DNA of 64,000 bases, taken from contig SUZM01000006.1 of the NCBI GenBank assembly GCA_015059965.1, forward strand, positions 1 through 64,000, in the 5' to 3' direction. The notes below the pieces were generated by a model. It was given only the letters and a program-made list of their open reading frames with translations, had not been told where the DNA came from and ran no database searches. Below are positions 18,231 to 28,058 of the stretch, one piece after another (within the stretch, counting starts at the first letter, position 1; each line of letters begins with the position of its first letter). The translations under genes were made by a program, and so were the position numbers. This DNA comes from Rikenellaceae bacterium. GTDB lineage: Bacteria; Bacteroidota; Bacteroidia; Bacteroidales; Rikenellaceae.

Positions 18231-19673
18231 TTAGCAATTTTGGTGCTGGGGGCGCAGCAGATCCTGTACCACCTTTACGGGCGAGAAGGTGGCAATGGGC
18301 ACATCCACAAAGACGGTGTTCCACTTCGCCATGGCGCCGTTCCACAGTCCGGGCAGCTCCTGGGCGCGGAGTTCTCGTCCGCCGGCCGACTTCGAGGAGA
18401 TGAATCCCGTCTCGGGATCGGTGTATTGGCGCAGGTCGAACTTCGTGCCGTCTGCGCGCTTCACGCCGCAAACCAGATCCACCGGGTTGAAGTGCGTGGC
18501 CTGCTTCATCAGCGGCATATCCTCGGGCGAGATCTGGCTCGACTCGGCAATCTGCAGCGATTGCGTGCCATCCGGATTTCCGACCCAGAAGGGGCCGCCA
18601 CCGGGCTCACCCTCGTTGCGCACCATGCCGCAGAGGCGGATCGGGCGATCGAGAATCTTTTCCAGCAGCGCGCGGTCGTAGTTCTCGGGCAGCTTCGTGC
18701 AGAGACGGTCTTCGATGAAGGCGGCCACCTCTTCGAGGTCGGCCTTGTCGGCGCGCAGCTCCCTGAGGAAGTCGAACGTGAGGCTCTGCAACTCGAGGAG
18801 CAGACCGGCCAGGGCCTTCTTGTAGCGGATGGTGTCGCCCTTGCGCTCGTCGGTCGTTACGTTGTCGATGTTCTTGATGAAGATGATGTCGGCATCAATC
18901 TCGTTGAGATTTTCGATTAAGGCTCCGTGGCCGGCAGGGCGGAAGAGGAGTTTTCCTTCATCGGTACGGAAGAGCGTATTGTCGGGGTTTACGGCCACCG
19001 TGTCGGTCGAGGGTTTCTGCACCGAGAATGAGATTTCGTACTTCAGGCCGAAGCGCTCCTCATAGCGGGCGAGCTGCGCATCCAAGAGGGCTTTGAAGCC
19101 CTCCATGTGCTCCTTCGAGACTGTGAAATGGATCTTGGCCACGCCCTTTGACGAGGCATAGAGAGCTCCCTCCACCAGGTGCTCCTCCACAGCCTTTCGG
19201 CCCCCCTCGGGGTAGGTGTGGAAGGTAACCAGCCCCTTGGGTTTGGCTCCGTAGTCAAGACCCTCTTTGACGATGGCCGAGACCTTCTGTTCGTCGGTGG
19301 CATCGGCCGGGAGGAGAGCCTTCAGCTCGGGCCAGAAGGCGAACTTCTCGAGGTTGTCGATCAGCGTGTCGATGCCCTTGCCGCGCTTCCCCTCATTGAC
19401 AAACTCGAAGAGCTCCTTGAACATGCGCGTGGCAGCCCCCGATGCGGGAACAAACTTTTCGATGCAGAGGTTTGCCGCCTCGGCCTCGTAGCGCTTGGCG
19501 GCCGCAGCTACGGCCTCGTCGGTCAGCACCACGATGCCATCCTCGGGCGATGCTGCCTGGGTAACCTTCAAAAATGGGAATCCCCGCTTGAAATTTTCTA
19601 CCTGCAACTCCACGGCTTCGGGAGTCAGTCCGTGGGCTTTGATTTGCTGCAGATCTTGTTCGGTAAACGACAT
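18231..19673 (-). CDS. DUF4301 family protein
   Basis: 480 aa; KFVPASGAATRMFKELFEF ... GHGALIENLNEIDADIIFIKNIDNV. Confidence 0.8.
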   Translation of the reverse strand: MSFTEQDLQQIKAHGLTPEAVELQVENFKRGFPFLKVTQAASPEDGIVVLTDEAVAAAAKRYEAEAANLCIEKFVPASGAATRMFKELFEFVNEGKRGKGIDTLIDNLEKFAFWPELKALLPADATDEQKVSAIVKEGLDYGAKPKGLVTFHTYPEGGRKAVEEHLVEGALYASSKGVAKIHFTVSKEHMEGFKALLDAQLARYEERFGLKYEISFSVQKPSTDTVAVNPDNTLFRTDEGKLLFRPAGHGALIENLNEIDADIIFIKNIDNVTTDERKGDTIRYKKALAGLLLELQSLTFDFLRELRADKADLEEVAAFIEDRLCTKLPENYDRALLEKILDRPIRLCGMVRNEGEPGGGPFWVGNPDGTQSLQIAESSQISPEDMPLMKQATHFNPVDLVCGVKRADGTKFDLRQYTDPETGFISSKSAGGRELRAQELPGLWNGAMAKWNTVFVDVPIATFSPVKVVQDLLRPQHQNC

Positions 19674-19812
19674 AAGTTTATGGTTTTTAGGTTGTTTCGG
19701 GTTGGTAGCCAGAGCCTTGCGGACTCCGTTTCGGGGTCGAAAGCGGGAAACTTAAAGAGCTTCGGCCGAAAATTTATGTAAAATTAGTAAAATTATTTCT
19801 AACTTTGCAACT

Positions 19813-20826
19813 ATGAAAAGAGAATTTTACAATCTTTCCCTTCGGGAGCGTAACAGTTTTCATGTCGAGCAGCGGGCCGAGCGCCTTGTGGAGTTCGACT
19901 CCGAGGCCGATCTGCGGGAGATCTTCGCTCATGGAGTGCCCGAGCGCTGGATGGTCCTCTCGGGGGGCAACAATATCCTCTTCACGCAGGATTATCGGGG
20001 GCTGCTTCTGACCCCCGTGGCCCGAAACATTGAGCTTCTGGGTGAAGAGGCGCAAGGGGTCCTGGTGCGTGCCGAGGCCGGCCTGGAGTGGGATGACCTG
20101 GTGGCTTGGGCCGTGGAGCACGACCTGTGGGGATTGGAGAACCTCTCGCTTATTCCCGGAAAGGTAGGGGCTGCTCCGGTGCAGAACATCGGTGCCTATG
20201 GTGCCGAGGCCAAGGATTGTCTGCAGGAGGTGGCCTGCTACCTGCCCGAAGAGGGGGTGGTGCGCACCTTTACAGCTCGGGAGTGTCGCTTCGGCTACCG
20301 CGAGAGCATCTTCAAGCAGGAGCTTAAGGGGCGTGCCATCATTCTGCATGTTACCTTCCGTTTGAGCCGCACTGCGCGGCCCAATATCGGCTATGGGGAT
20401 GTGCAGCGCGAGGTGGAGGCCCGCGGAGGTGCCACGCTGAAGAATATCCGCGAGGCGATCTGCGCCATACGCCGCTCGAAGCTCCCCGATACATCCCTTT
20501 TGGGTAATGCCGGCAGCTTCTTCAAGAATCCGGTGGTGGAGAGGTCAAAGGCCGAAGCCCTGAAATCGAAGTACCCCGAGATGCCGACCTATCCTTCGGC
20601 CGAGGGGCCCGAGCGGGTAAAGTTGGCTGCGGGCTGGCTCATTGATCGGGCCGGCATGAAGGGCTACCGAGAGGGGCGAGTCGGCGTGCACGATCGCCAG
20701 GCGTTGGTCTTGGTGAACCACGGAGGCGCCACGGGCTCGGAGGTGATCGCCCTGGCACGCAAGGTGCAACAACAGGTGAAGGAGACCTTTGGCGTGGAGA
20801 TCGACACCGAGGTCAATATTTTGTAA
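19813..20826 (+). CDS. murB: UDP-N-acetylenolpyruvoylglucosamine reductase
   Basis: VLSGGNNILF, NIGAYGAE, GNAGSFFKNPVV, AAGWLIDRAG. Confidence 0.95.
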   Translation: MKREFYNLSLRERNSFHVEQRAERLVEFDSEADLREIFAHGVPERWMVLSGGNNILFTQDYRGLLLTPVARNIELLGEEAQGVLVRAEAGLEWDDLVAWAVEHDLWGLENLSLIPGKVGAAPVQNIGAYGAEAKDCLQEVACYLPEEGVVRTFTARECRFGYRESIFKQELKGRAIILHVTFRLSRTARPNIGYGDVQREVEARGGATLKNIREAICAIRRSKLPDTSLLGNAGSFFKNPVVERSKAEALKSKYPEMPTYPSAEGPERVKLAAGWLIDRAGMKGYREGRVGVHDRQALVLVNHGGATGSEVIALARKVQQQVKETFGVEIDTEVNIL

Positions 20827-20876
20827 TTTCGAACGAAAACAGAGATCGGGTTGGAGAAGGTTATATCGGGAGTTGT

Positions 20877-22217
20877 ATGTTAATTGAAAATTTTCAGCGT
20901 TATATTGAACACTATGCTCTGGCTCGCCGCGATGAGCGTATTCTGCTCACCGTTTCGGGCGGTGTCGATTCGATGGTGATGCTTGCGCTCTTTATCGAGA
21001 GTGGCTATCGGGTGGGAGTTGCCCACTGCAATTTCCAGCTGCGCGGTGTGGAGAGCGATGAGGATGAGGTGCTGGTGGCCAATGAGGCGGCCCGCTACGG
21101 GGTCCCCTGCTACAACCGTCGTTTCGATACGGTGGGGGAGATGGAGCGCACGGGAGAGTCGATGGAGATGGCTGCCCGTCGTCTGCGCTACGCCTGGTTT
21201 GAGGAGCTCTGCCGCGAGGAGGGGTACGACCGCATCGCCGTGGCACACCATGCCGACGATTCGATCGAGACCTTCTTCATCAACCTCCTGCGCGGCACGG
21301 GCCTGCGCGGCCTGACGGGTATTCACTATCAGAACGGGCGGCTGATCCGTCCCCTGATGTTTGCCGCCCGCAAGGAGATCCTCGAGTACGCCGTGCAGCA
21401 CCGGATTCCCTTCCGCGAGGACTCCACGAACCGTTCGACGAAGCACCTGAGAAATAAAATACGCCTGGGGCTGGTGCCCCGTATTCGCGAGATCAACGCC
21501 AAGTTTACCGATCTGATGCGCCGCAACATCAGCCGGCTGATGGATGCCCAATCCTTTATCGATGCAGCCATCGAGCGGGTGCGCTGCGAGGCGATGAGTT
21601 CCGAGCGGGGAATCGATACGATCCATGTGGAGCGCATCCCCGAGAGTTTTCCGCGCAACTTCGTGATCTACGAACTCTTGAACTCGGCTTACGGCTTCAA
21701 GGGCGATGTGATCGATGCCCTGTGCCATGCCCTGGAGCAGGGAACGACGGGCCGACGTTTCTACGCCCGTGAGCATGTGGCCTACATCGACCGCGGAGAG
21801 ATCCTCGTTACGCGCATTGCGGCCGGGGACAGTTGCGAAGTCAAGGTTGAGGAGCGGGCGCTGCGCAGCTACTGCGGCAACTCGGTGCTCTACTACGAAA
21901 AGGTGGATATCGGCACGATCAAGGATTTTGGCGTGCCGCCCCACATCGCGCAGCTCGATGCCGACAAATTGCACTATCCCCTCACGTTGCGCCGCTGGCG
22001 GGAGGGTGATTGGTTTGTCCCCTTTGGCATGAGCGGCAAGCGCAAGGTGAGCGATTTTTTGATCGACAACAAGGTCTCGATGGCCGAAAAGGAGCGACAG
22101 TTTGTCCTCCTTTCGGGGGAGGATATTGTCTGGGTCGTGGGGCGCAGAATCGACGATCGTTATCGCCTTACGCGCGACACGGACACCGTCCTCAGGATTG
22201 TCAAAGAGATCTTGTAA
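20877..22217 (+). CDS. tilS: tRNA(Ile)-lysidine synthetase
   Basis: PP-loop SGGVDSMVML; HHADDSIETFFINLLRGTGLRGLTG. Confidence 0.93.
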   Translation: MLIENFQRYIEHYALARRDERILLTVSGGVDSMVMLALFIESGYRVGVAHCNFQLRGVESDEDEVLVANEAARYGVPCYNRRFDTVGEMERTGESMEMAARRLRYAWFEELCREEGYDRIAVAHHADDSIETFFINLLRGTGLRGLTGIHYQNGRLIRPLMFAARKEILEYAVQHRIPFREDSTNRSTKHLRNKIRLGLVPRIREINAKFTDLMRRNISRLMDAQSFIDAAIERVRCEAMSSERGIDTIHVERIPESFPRNFVIYELLNSAYGFKGDVIDALCHALEQGTTGRRFYAREHVAYIDRGEILVTRIAAGDSCEVKVEERALRSYCGNSVLYYEKVDIGTIKDFGVPPHIAQLDADKLHYPLTLRRWREGDWFVPFGMSGKRKVSDFLIDNKVSMAEKERQFVLLSGEDIVWVVGRRIDDRYRLTRDTDTVLRIVKEIL

Positions 22218-22253
22218 TCTCGTCTCTAACCCCTTAACTTACAACCTTCTGCA

Positions 22254-23327
22254 ATGGCAAAAAGTTCGGTACGATTCAAAGATACGGTAGCCGCCTACGA
22301 GCGGCTGACAGGTGAGGTGAAGGCACGAAAGTTCGCCCCGATCTATCTGCTGATGGGTGAGGAGGCCTACTTCATTGACTCGCTCTGCGACCTGTTGGCC
22401 TCGACGATTCTTCCCGATGAGGCGGCGCGGGCCTTCAGCCAGTATGTGGTCTACGGACGTGATGTCGAGGCGGGGCAGGTGGTGAACCTCTGCCGTCAGA
22501 TGCCCATGACCGGATCGCACCAGGTGGTTATCGTCAAAGAGGCGCAGCAGTTGCAGAAGATCGAGAAACTCTCCTACTATACCGAATCTCCCACGCCGAC
22601 GACCATCCTGGTGGTCTGCCACAAGGGTAAGAGTGTCGATAAGCGTTCGGCCTTCTACAAGGGGGTGGTAAAGTGTGGCGCCGTCTTAGAGTCGGTGCGC
22701 CCCTACGACAGCGAGATTGCCGGCTGGCTTGCCGGTTTTGTCGCCTCGAAAGGGTGTCGGATCGAGCAGAAGGCCCTCACCATGCTGACCGACCACCTGG
22801 GAGCCGACATCTCGAAGATCTCCAACGAATTGCAAAAACTCCTCCTCTCACTCCCGGAGGGGACCCGTGAGATTCGCGATGTGCACATCGAACAACACAT
22901 CGGCATCTCAAAGGATTTCAATAATTTCGAGCTCTGCAAGGCGGTCATTACCCGCGACATGGAGCGGGCTTTGCGCATCGCCGACCACTTCGCCCGTAAC
23001 CCGAAGGACAACCCTGCACTGCTGACCATCATGGCCCTCTTCGGTCAGTTTCGCAGCCTCTTTTTGATCAACTATCTGCGTTGGCAGGCCAAGTATAAGG
23101 CGATCTCCTTCCCGCCCGATGCCGAGTTGATGCGCATCGTGAAGGTAAACAACTTCTACGCCCTCTCGGAGTTGAAGCAGTGTGCCACGCTGTGGCCCAA
23201 CAAAAAGGTCTTTTCCATCCTGGGCCTTCTGCGCGAGTACGATGCCAAATCGAAGGGGCTCGGTGCCGGACAGATCTCGGATGGCGAATTGCGCCGCGAA
23301 CTCCTCCTAAAGATATTTCTATTATAG
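22254..23327 (+). CDS. holA: DNA polymerase III delta subunit
   Basis: APIYLLMGEEAYFIDSL; LGADISKISNELQKLLL. Confidence 0.88.
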   Translation: MAKSSVRFKDTVAAYERLTGEVKARKFAPIYLLMGEEAYFIDSLCDLLASTILPDEAARAFSQYVVYGRDVEAGQVVNLCRQMPMTGSHQVVIVKEAQQLQKIEKLSYYTESPTPTTILVVCHKGKSVDKRSAFYKGVVKCGAVLESVRPYDSEIAGWLAGFVASKGCRIEQKALTMLTDHLGADISKISNELQKLLLSLPEGTREIRDVHIEQHIGISKDFNNFELCKAVITRDMERALRIADHFARNPKDNPALLTIMALFGQFRSLFLINYLRWQAKYKAISFPPDAELMRIVKVNNFYALSELKQCATLWPNKKVFSILGLLREYDAKSKGLGAGQISDGELRRELLLKIFLL

Positions 23328-23463
23328 ATAGATTCCTATTATAGATCGTGTGAGTGGGCAGGTCTGGTGTGAGGGGATGAAACGGTGAAGAATTGAGATA
23401 CCAAATATAACTTACAGGGGAGCCGGTTCGGTTGAGCCGAAACCACCCGATTGTGGCAAAGCG

Positions 23464-24180
23464 ATGAAGGCGATATTCCAACAGATAATTCACGTCTGCG
23501 GACGTGAGGTCCGCTTCTTAAGAGAGCATCTTGGCGAGGTGGAGCAGGCTTGGTTTGCCCTCTTTCGATCGCCCTTGAGGCTCTCCGATGAGGCTGTCGA
23601 GAGCGAGATTCTGCGCATGTTGGAGCGCGAGCACTGCTCGAAGGCGTACTCCACCTACCTTCGGTTAGAGGTGGATGGAGAGGGGCAGTGGCGGCTGCAA
23701 ATCGAGGGCGACTCCCTCTACCGGGGTTATGTGCTCCGAGCCCTGAGGCCCGATGCCGTGGTCATTCGTTTCGAGCTCCCCTTCGAGGGGCTGCCGACCA
23801 CGGCGGCGGCGCAGAGTTGGCAGACGGCCCTCTGCATGGGGCGAAGCCGTAAGGTACATTCGGTGGTGCGCATGTCCGAAGATCTGACCCTGCTGGAGGG
23901 GGATGGGGCTCCGCTCTTTGCCGTGGCTGCCCGCACGGTCTACACCTCGCGCGAACCCCGCGGAGTGGAGGGGCGCCTGGCCCGCGAGGCGATCCGCAGA
24001 GCGGGCTATCCGCTGGAGATCATCCCCCTCAGGCGCGACCATCTGCCCGATATCGAGGAGCTCTTCTATGTCGATCACCGGGGTGTTACGGCCTTCGGTA
24101 TTTGCGACGATAAACCCATGATGGCGGCTGTGGCGGCCCGCGTAGCCGAGCAAATGGAGAAGATTGTCCGTAAAAAATAG
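23464..24180 (+). CDS. Conserved hypothetical protein, possibly a diverged aminotransferase class IV-like fold
   Basis: 238 aa; C-terminal EELFYVDHRGVTAFGICDDKPMMAAVAARVAEQMEK; assignment tentative. Confidence 0.6.
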   Translation: MKAIFQQIIHVCGREVRFLREHLGEVEQAWFALFRSPLRLSDEAVESEILRMLEREHCSKAYSTYLRLEVDGEGQWRLQIEGDSLYRGYVLRALRPDAVVIRFELPFEGLPTTAAAQSWQTALCMGRSRKVHSVVRMSEDLTLLEGDGAPLFAVAARTVYTSREPRGVEGRLAREAIRRAGYPLEIIPLRRDHLPDIEELFYVDHRGVTAFGICDDKPMMAAVAARVAEQMEKIVRKK

Positions 24181-24206
24181 AAATCAAAGCCGCAAGGGCT
24201 ACCTAT

Positions 24207-24214
24207 CTTTGGTT
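24207..24214 (+). promoter_or_regulatory. -7 element upstream of 24245 CDS
   Basis: TATCTTTG. Confidence 0.5.
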
Positions 24215-24244
24215 TGTCAAACGCAAACAAACCAAAATCACGCG

Positions 24245-24817
24245 ATGAAAAAAATTCTATGTTGGCTTCTGCTGCTGGTGGCAGTGGGGGCTCTGCTGCG
24301 TGCCTATGTTGTGGCCCGGCAGGAGATTGTTCGTCTCAAGGCAAACCAATCGGCGCTTGGCGAGCAGATCGCCCATTACGAAACGCGCCTGGGCGACTCG
24401 GCCGCCTCATGCCGGGTGCTGAGGCTCCGCTGTCGAGAGTATGAGGAGCTTCGGGCGCAGGATGCAGCCGAGATTCGGCAGCTGGGAATCCGCTTACGGC
24501 GCACGGAGGCGATGGCCCGCACCTCGCTCTCGACCACGGTGGAGAGCGCTGCCCCCTTGCGCGATACGCTGCGCCTCTACGACACGTTGCGCCTGTTTCG
24601 TTGGCAGGATCCGTGGGTTGAGGTGGCCGGAGAGATCGACGGCGACACGGTACGTTGCCGGGTGGTGAGTGTCGATACCCTGTTGCAGGTTGTCCACCGC
24701 GTGCCGCGTCGCTTCTGGTTCATCCGCTGGGGCACCAAGGCCATTCGGCAGGAGATCGTAAGCAAAAATCCGCATACCCGGGTGGTGTATGCGGAGTATG
24801 TTGCCCTGGAGCGGTAG
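24245..24817 (+). CDS. Hypothetical single-TM protein (DUF6549-like)
   Basis: MKKILCWLLLLVAVGALLRAYVVARQ...; internal ATG preferred over 24164 because the promoter-like element lies between. Confidence 0.7.
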   Translation: MKKILCWLLLLVAVGALLRAYVVARQEIVRLKANQSALGEQIAHYETRLGDSAASCRVLRLRCREYEELRAQDAAEIRQLGIRLRRTEAMARTSLSTTVESAAPLRDTLRLYDTLRLFRWQDPWVEVAGEIDGDTVRCRVVSVDTLLQVVHRVPRRFWFIRWGTKAIRQEIVSKNPHTRVVYAEYVALER

Positions 24818-24824
24818 CGCCCTC

Positions 24825-25913
24825 TTAACGGTAGCGGTAGAGCTGATCCCTGAGGCGGGGCGTGAAGCCCGCCTCACGGATGGCCTGCTGAATCCCCTCG
24901 GCCGTGAAACGGTTGTCGGCACCGGCCGACGAGACCACATGCTCCTCGATCATGATCGACCCCATGTCATTGGCTCCGCTGTGCAGGGCCACCTGGGCCG
25001 TCTGCTTGCCCACCGTGAGCCACGAGGCCTGGATGTTGGGGATGTTATGGAGCACGATGCGGCTCATGGCGATCAGGCGCAGGTACTCCAGCGGGGAGAA
25101 GCGGGTCTGGATGCCCTGCTTCTCGAGCGCGGTGCCCGAGGAGCGGAAGATCCAGGGGATGAAGGCCGTGAAGCCGCGCGCAGAGGCGGGCTTTGTGGCT
25201 TGGAGGTCTCGCAGCGTGAGCAGGTGGTCGATCCGCTGATGCGGGGTCTCGATGTGGCCGTACATCATGGTGGCCGTCGTCGGAATGTCGAGCTCATGCG
25301 CTTCGTGCATCACCTTCAGCCACTCTTCGACCGAGGGCTTGGCCGGAGAGAGTCGGCGGCGCACCTCGCTGTCGAGGATCTCGGCTCCGGCTCCGGGCAG
25401 CGTGTCGAGTCCTGCACGGTGCAGGCGCTCCAAGGTCTGGCGAGTTGTCAGGCCGCTGATGCGGGCGATGTGGCTGATCTCGGGGGCTCCGAGGGCGTTG
25501 AGGCGCAGGGTGGGGTAGTGCTCTTTCAGGTCGCGGAAGAGCTCCTCGTAGAAGTCGATTCCCAGGTCGGGGTGCAACCCTCCCTGCAGCAGAAGCTGAT
25601 CGCCTCCGAATCGAAAGGTCTCCTCGATCTTTTGGTAGTACTCCTCACGCGAGGTGATGAAGTGCAGCTCTTGCTGATGGGGTTTGCAGTGGAAGTTGCA
25701 GAAGCGGCAGCCCGAGATGCAGACGTTGGTGATGTTTACGTTGCGGTCGATCTGCCAGGTGACCACTTCGGGATCGGGAACCGTTCTCCGGCGCAGGGTG
25801 TCGGCCACGGCACAGAGCTTCTCGAGCGGAGCCTCATCGTAGAGTCTGTAGGCCTCCTCGCGGCTCAGCGGCGTATGATCCAATGCTTTGGTGTATAGGG
25901 TCTCAAGAGTCAT
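24825..25913 (-). CDS. mqnC: Cyclic dehypoxanthinyl futalosine synthase (radical SAM)
   Basis: CISGCRFCNFHCKPHQQ cluster; QGGLHPDLGIDFYEELF; SHIARISGLTTRQTLERLHRAGLDTLPGAGAEIL. Confidence 0.88.
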   Translation of the reverse strand: MTLETLYTKALDHTPLSREEAYRLYDEAPLEKLCAVADTLRRRTVPDPEVVTWQIDRNVNITNVCISGCRFCNFHCKPHQQELHFITSREEYYQKIEETFRFGGDQLLLQGGLHPDLGIDFYEELFRDLKEHYPTLRLNALGAPEISHIARISGLTTRQTLERLHRAGLDTLPGAGAEILDSEVRRRLSPAKPSVEEWLKVMHEAHELDIPTTATMMYGHIETPHQRIDHLLTLRDLQATKPASARGFTAFIPWIFRSSGTALEKQGIQTRFSPLEYLRLIAMSRIVLHNIPNIQASWLTVGKQTAQVALHSGANDMGSIMIEEHVVSSAGADNRFTAEGIQQAIREAGFTPRLRDQLYRYR

Positions 25914-25921
25914 CTTTAGCG

Positions 25922-28051
25922 CTATTTGGCAAGTTCAAAGTCGATGATTCTGCGGTGCAGGTCGGTATTTTTGACCCGCACCGTAAGGCGATCGCCCAAG
26001 GTGTAGCGCTTGCCGGTGCTGTGGCCCCGAATCTCGTAGCGCTCCTCGTCGAAGTGGTAGAAGTCGTCCTGCAATTCGCGCAGGTGGAGCAGCCCCTCGA
26101 TGTGGGTCTCCTCCAGCTCGACGTAGATCCCCCACTCGGTGAGCCCCGAGATGCGACCCTCGAAGTTCCGCTCCTTCTTGTCGGCAAGGAACTCTACGGC
26201 CTTATACTTGATCGAGGCGCGTTCGGCCTCCGAGGCGAGGATCTCGCGCTCGTTGGCGTGGTCGCAGAGCTCGTCCAGGGAGCGGCGGTCGGCCGAGTGT
26301 CCTCCGGCCAGGTAGTGGGCCAGCAGGCGGTGAACCAGCACGTCGGGGTAGCGGCGGATGGGCGAGGTGAAGTGGGTGTAGAAGGGGAAGGCGAGGCCGT
26401 AGTGGCCGATGTTGTTGGTCGAATACTCGGCCTTGGCCATCGAGCGCACGGCCAGAATCTGCACGGCATTCTCCTCGGGGCGGCCCGCTATTCCCTGCAG
26501 GAGCTTGTTCATCTCTTTGGCTACGGCACGACCCTTTTGGGCCTTGAAGTAGTGGCCGAAGCGGAGGATGAAAGAACGGAAGCGTTCGAGCTTCTCGGGC
26601 GAGGGGTTGTCGTGTACGCGGTAGACCATCGTGCGGGGCACGCGGCGCCCGTTCTTTATGCTGTGGGCGCAGAACTCCGCCACGCGGCGGTTGGCCAGGA
26701 GCATAAACTCTTCGATCAGCTGATTGGCCTCCTGCTGCACCTTGGCGTAGACCCCTAAGGGGCGCCCCTTCTCATCGAGGCGAAACTTCATCTCCTCGCG
26801 GTTGAAGGCTACGGCGCCGTGGCGGAATCGCTCGCGGCGCATCTTCTGTGCCAGCCGGTGCAAAATCGAAATCTCCTCGGCATAGGGGCCCTCTCCGCTT
26901 TCGATGATCTGCTGTGCCTCTTCGTAGGCGAAGCGGTGGTCGGAGCGGATTACTGTCCGGCCCAGCCATTGCTCCTGCACCTCGGCCTCATCGTTAAGCG
27001 TGAAGAGGGCCGAGAAGCAACACTTCTCCTCTCCGGGGCGCAACGAGCAGATCTCGTTGCAGAGCCTCTCGGGGAGCATCGGCACCGTTCGATCGACCAG
27101 ATAGACCGAGGTGCCGCGTTCGCGGGCCTCGCGGTCGATCACCGAATCGGGGGTAACGTAGTGGCTCACATCGGCAATGTGAACGCCCACCTCCCAGAGA
27201 CCTTCGCTTATCTTTCTGATCGAGAGGGCATCATCGAAATCTTTGGCATCCGCCGGGTCGATCGTGAAGGTCGTTACCTCGCGGAAATCGCGACGGGCGG
27301 CCAACTCCTGGTCGTCGATCCGATCCGATATGGCAGCCGCAGCCTCCTCGACCTCCTTCTCAAAGCGGTAGGGGAGGTCGTACTCGGCCAGAATGGCGTG
27401 CATCTCGGCATCGTTGTCCCCCGAGGGCCCCAGATTCTCGACCAACTCGCCGATGGGCGATTTCGACCCCTCGGGCCACTCCTTGATGCGGACCAGGAGC
27501 TTGTCGCCCGGCTCTACATCGGGATGGGCCTTGCGAGGCAGGTAGATGTCGATCGCCGTGCGGTGCGTCTGGCAGCAGACGAAGATCGCCGAGCGGTCGA
27601 TCTCGGCTACCCCCACATAGTTGCGCGAAGAGCGTTCGAGGATTGCGAGGATCTCGCCCTCGTGTTCGCCGTTCTTCGAGGTGTGGATGATCGACAGCTC
27701 CACACGATCGCCATCGAGGGCATTCAGGGCGTTTCCGCTGTGGACGAAGATGTCGTTTTCGATCCCCTCGACGCGCACATAGACGGCTCCTGAGGCCGTG
27801 CGGTCGGCAATTCCCTCATAGCGGGGGCGCATGCGGCAGCCCAGGCGGTATTTGTCGCGCCCGACCAGCATGGCCGTACCCTCGGCCACCAGTTCGTCCA
27901 AAATGGCCATCGTCTCGCGACGTCCCTGACGGTCGTTGCCTCCCGAGGCCGAGGCGAGGTGTTTGATCGAAAATTTATTGTTAGGGAACTCCTTGAGCAG
28001 CTGTAGGATGGTGCTGCGGCGGTCGTTTCGTATGTGTTGTTTCTTTGCCAT
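25922..28051 (-). CDS. rnr: Ribonuclease R
   Basis: 709 aa RNB domain TIDPADAKDFDDALS; HIADVSHYV; C-terminal S1 domain. Confidence 0.95.
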   Translation of the reverse strand: MAKKQHIRNDRRSTILQLLKEFPNNKFSIKHLASASGGNDRQGRRETMAILDELVAEGTAMLVGRDKYRLGCRMRPRYEGIADRTASGAVYVRVEGIENDIFVHSGNALNALDGDRVELSIIHTSKNGEHEGEILAILERSSRNYVGVAEIDRSAIFVCCQTHRTAIDIYLPRKAHPDVEPGDKLLVRIKEWPEGSKSPIGELVENLGPSGDNDAEMHAILAEYDLPYRFEKEVEEAAAAISDRIDDQELAARRDFREVTTFTIDPADAKDFDDALSIRKISEGLWEVGVHIADVSHYVTPDSVIDREARERGTSVYLVDRTVPMLPERLCNEICSLRPGEEKCCFSALFTLNDEAEVQEQWLGRTVIRSDHRFAYEEAQQIIESGEGPYAEEISILHRLAQKMRRERFRHGAVAFNREEMKFRLDEKGRPLGVYAKVQQEANQLIEEFMLLANRRVAEFCAHSIKNGRRVPRTMVYRVHDNPSPEKLERFRSFILRFGHYFKAQKGRAVAKEMNKLLQGIAGRPEENAVQILAVRSMAKAEYSTNNIGHYGLAFPFYTHFTSPIRRYPDVLVHRLLAHYLAGGHSADRRSLDELCDHANEREILASEAERASIKYKAVEFLADKKERNFEGRISGLTEWGIYVELEETHIEGLLHLRELQDDFYHFDEERYEIRGHSTGKRYTLGDRLTVRVKNTDLHRRIIDFELAK

Positions 28052-28058
28052 AATCTCT

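Noticed and set aside
24164-24244. Upstream start of the 24164-24817 ORF
   Set aside because: Overlaps the previous CDS and a TATCTTTG promoter; the ATG at 24245 gives a normal N-terminal membrane anchor.
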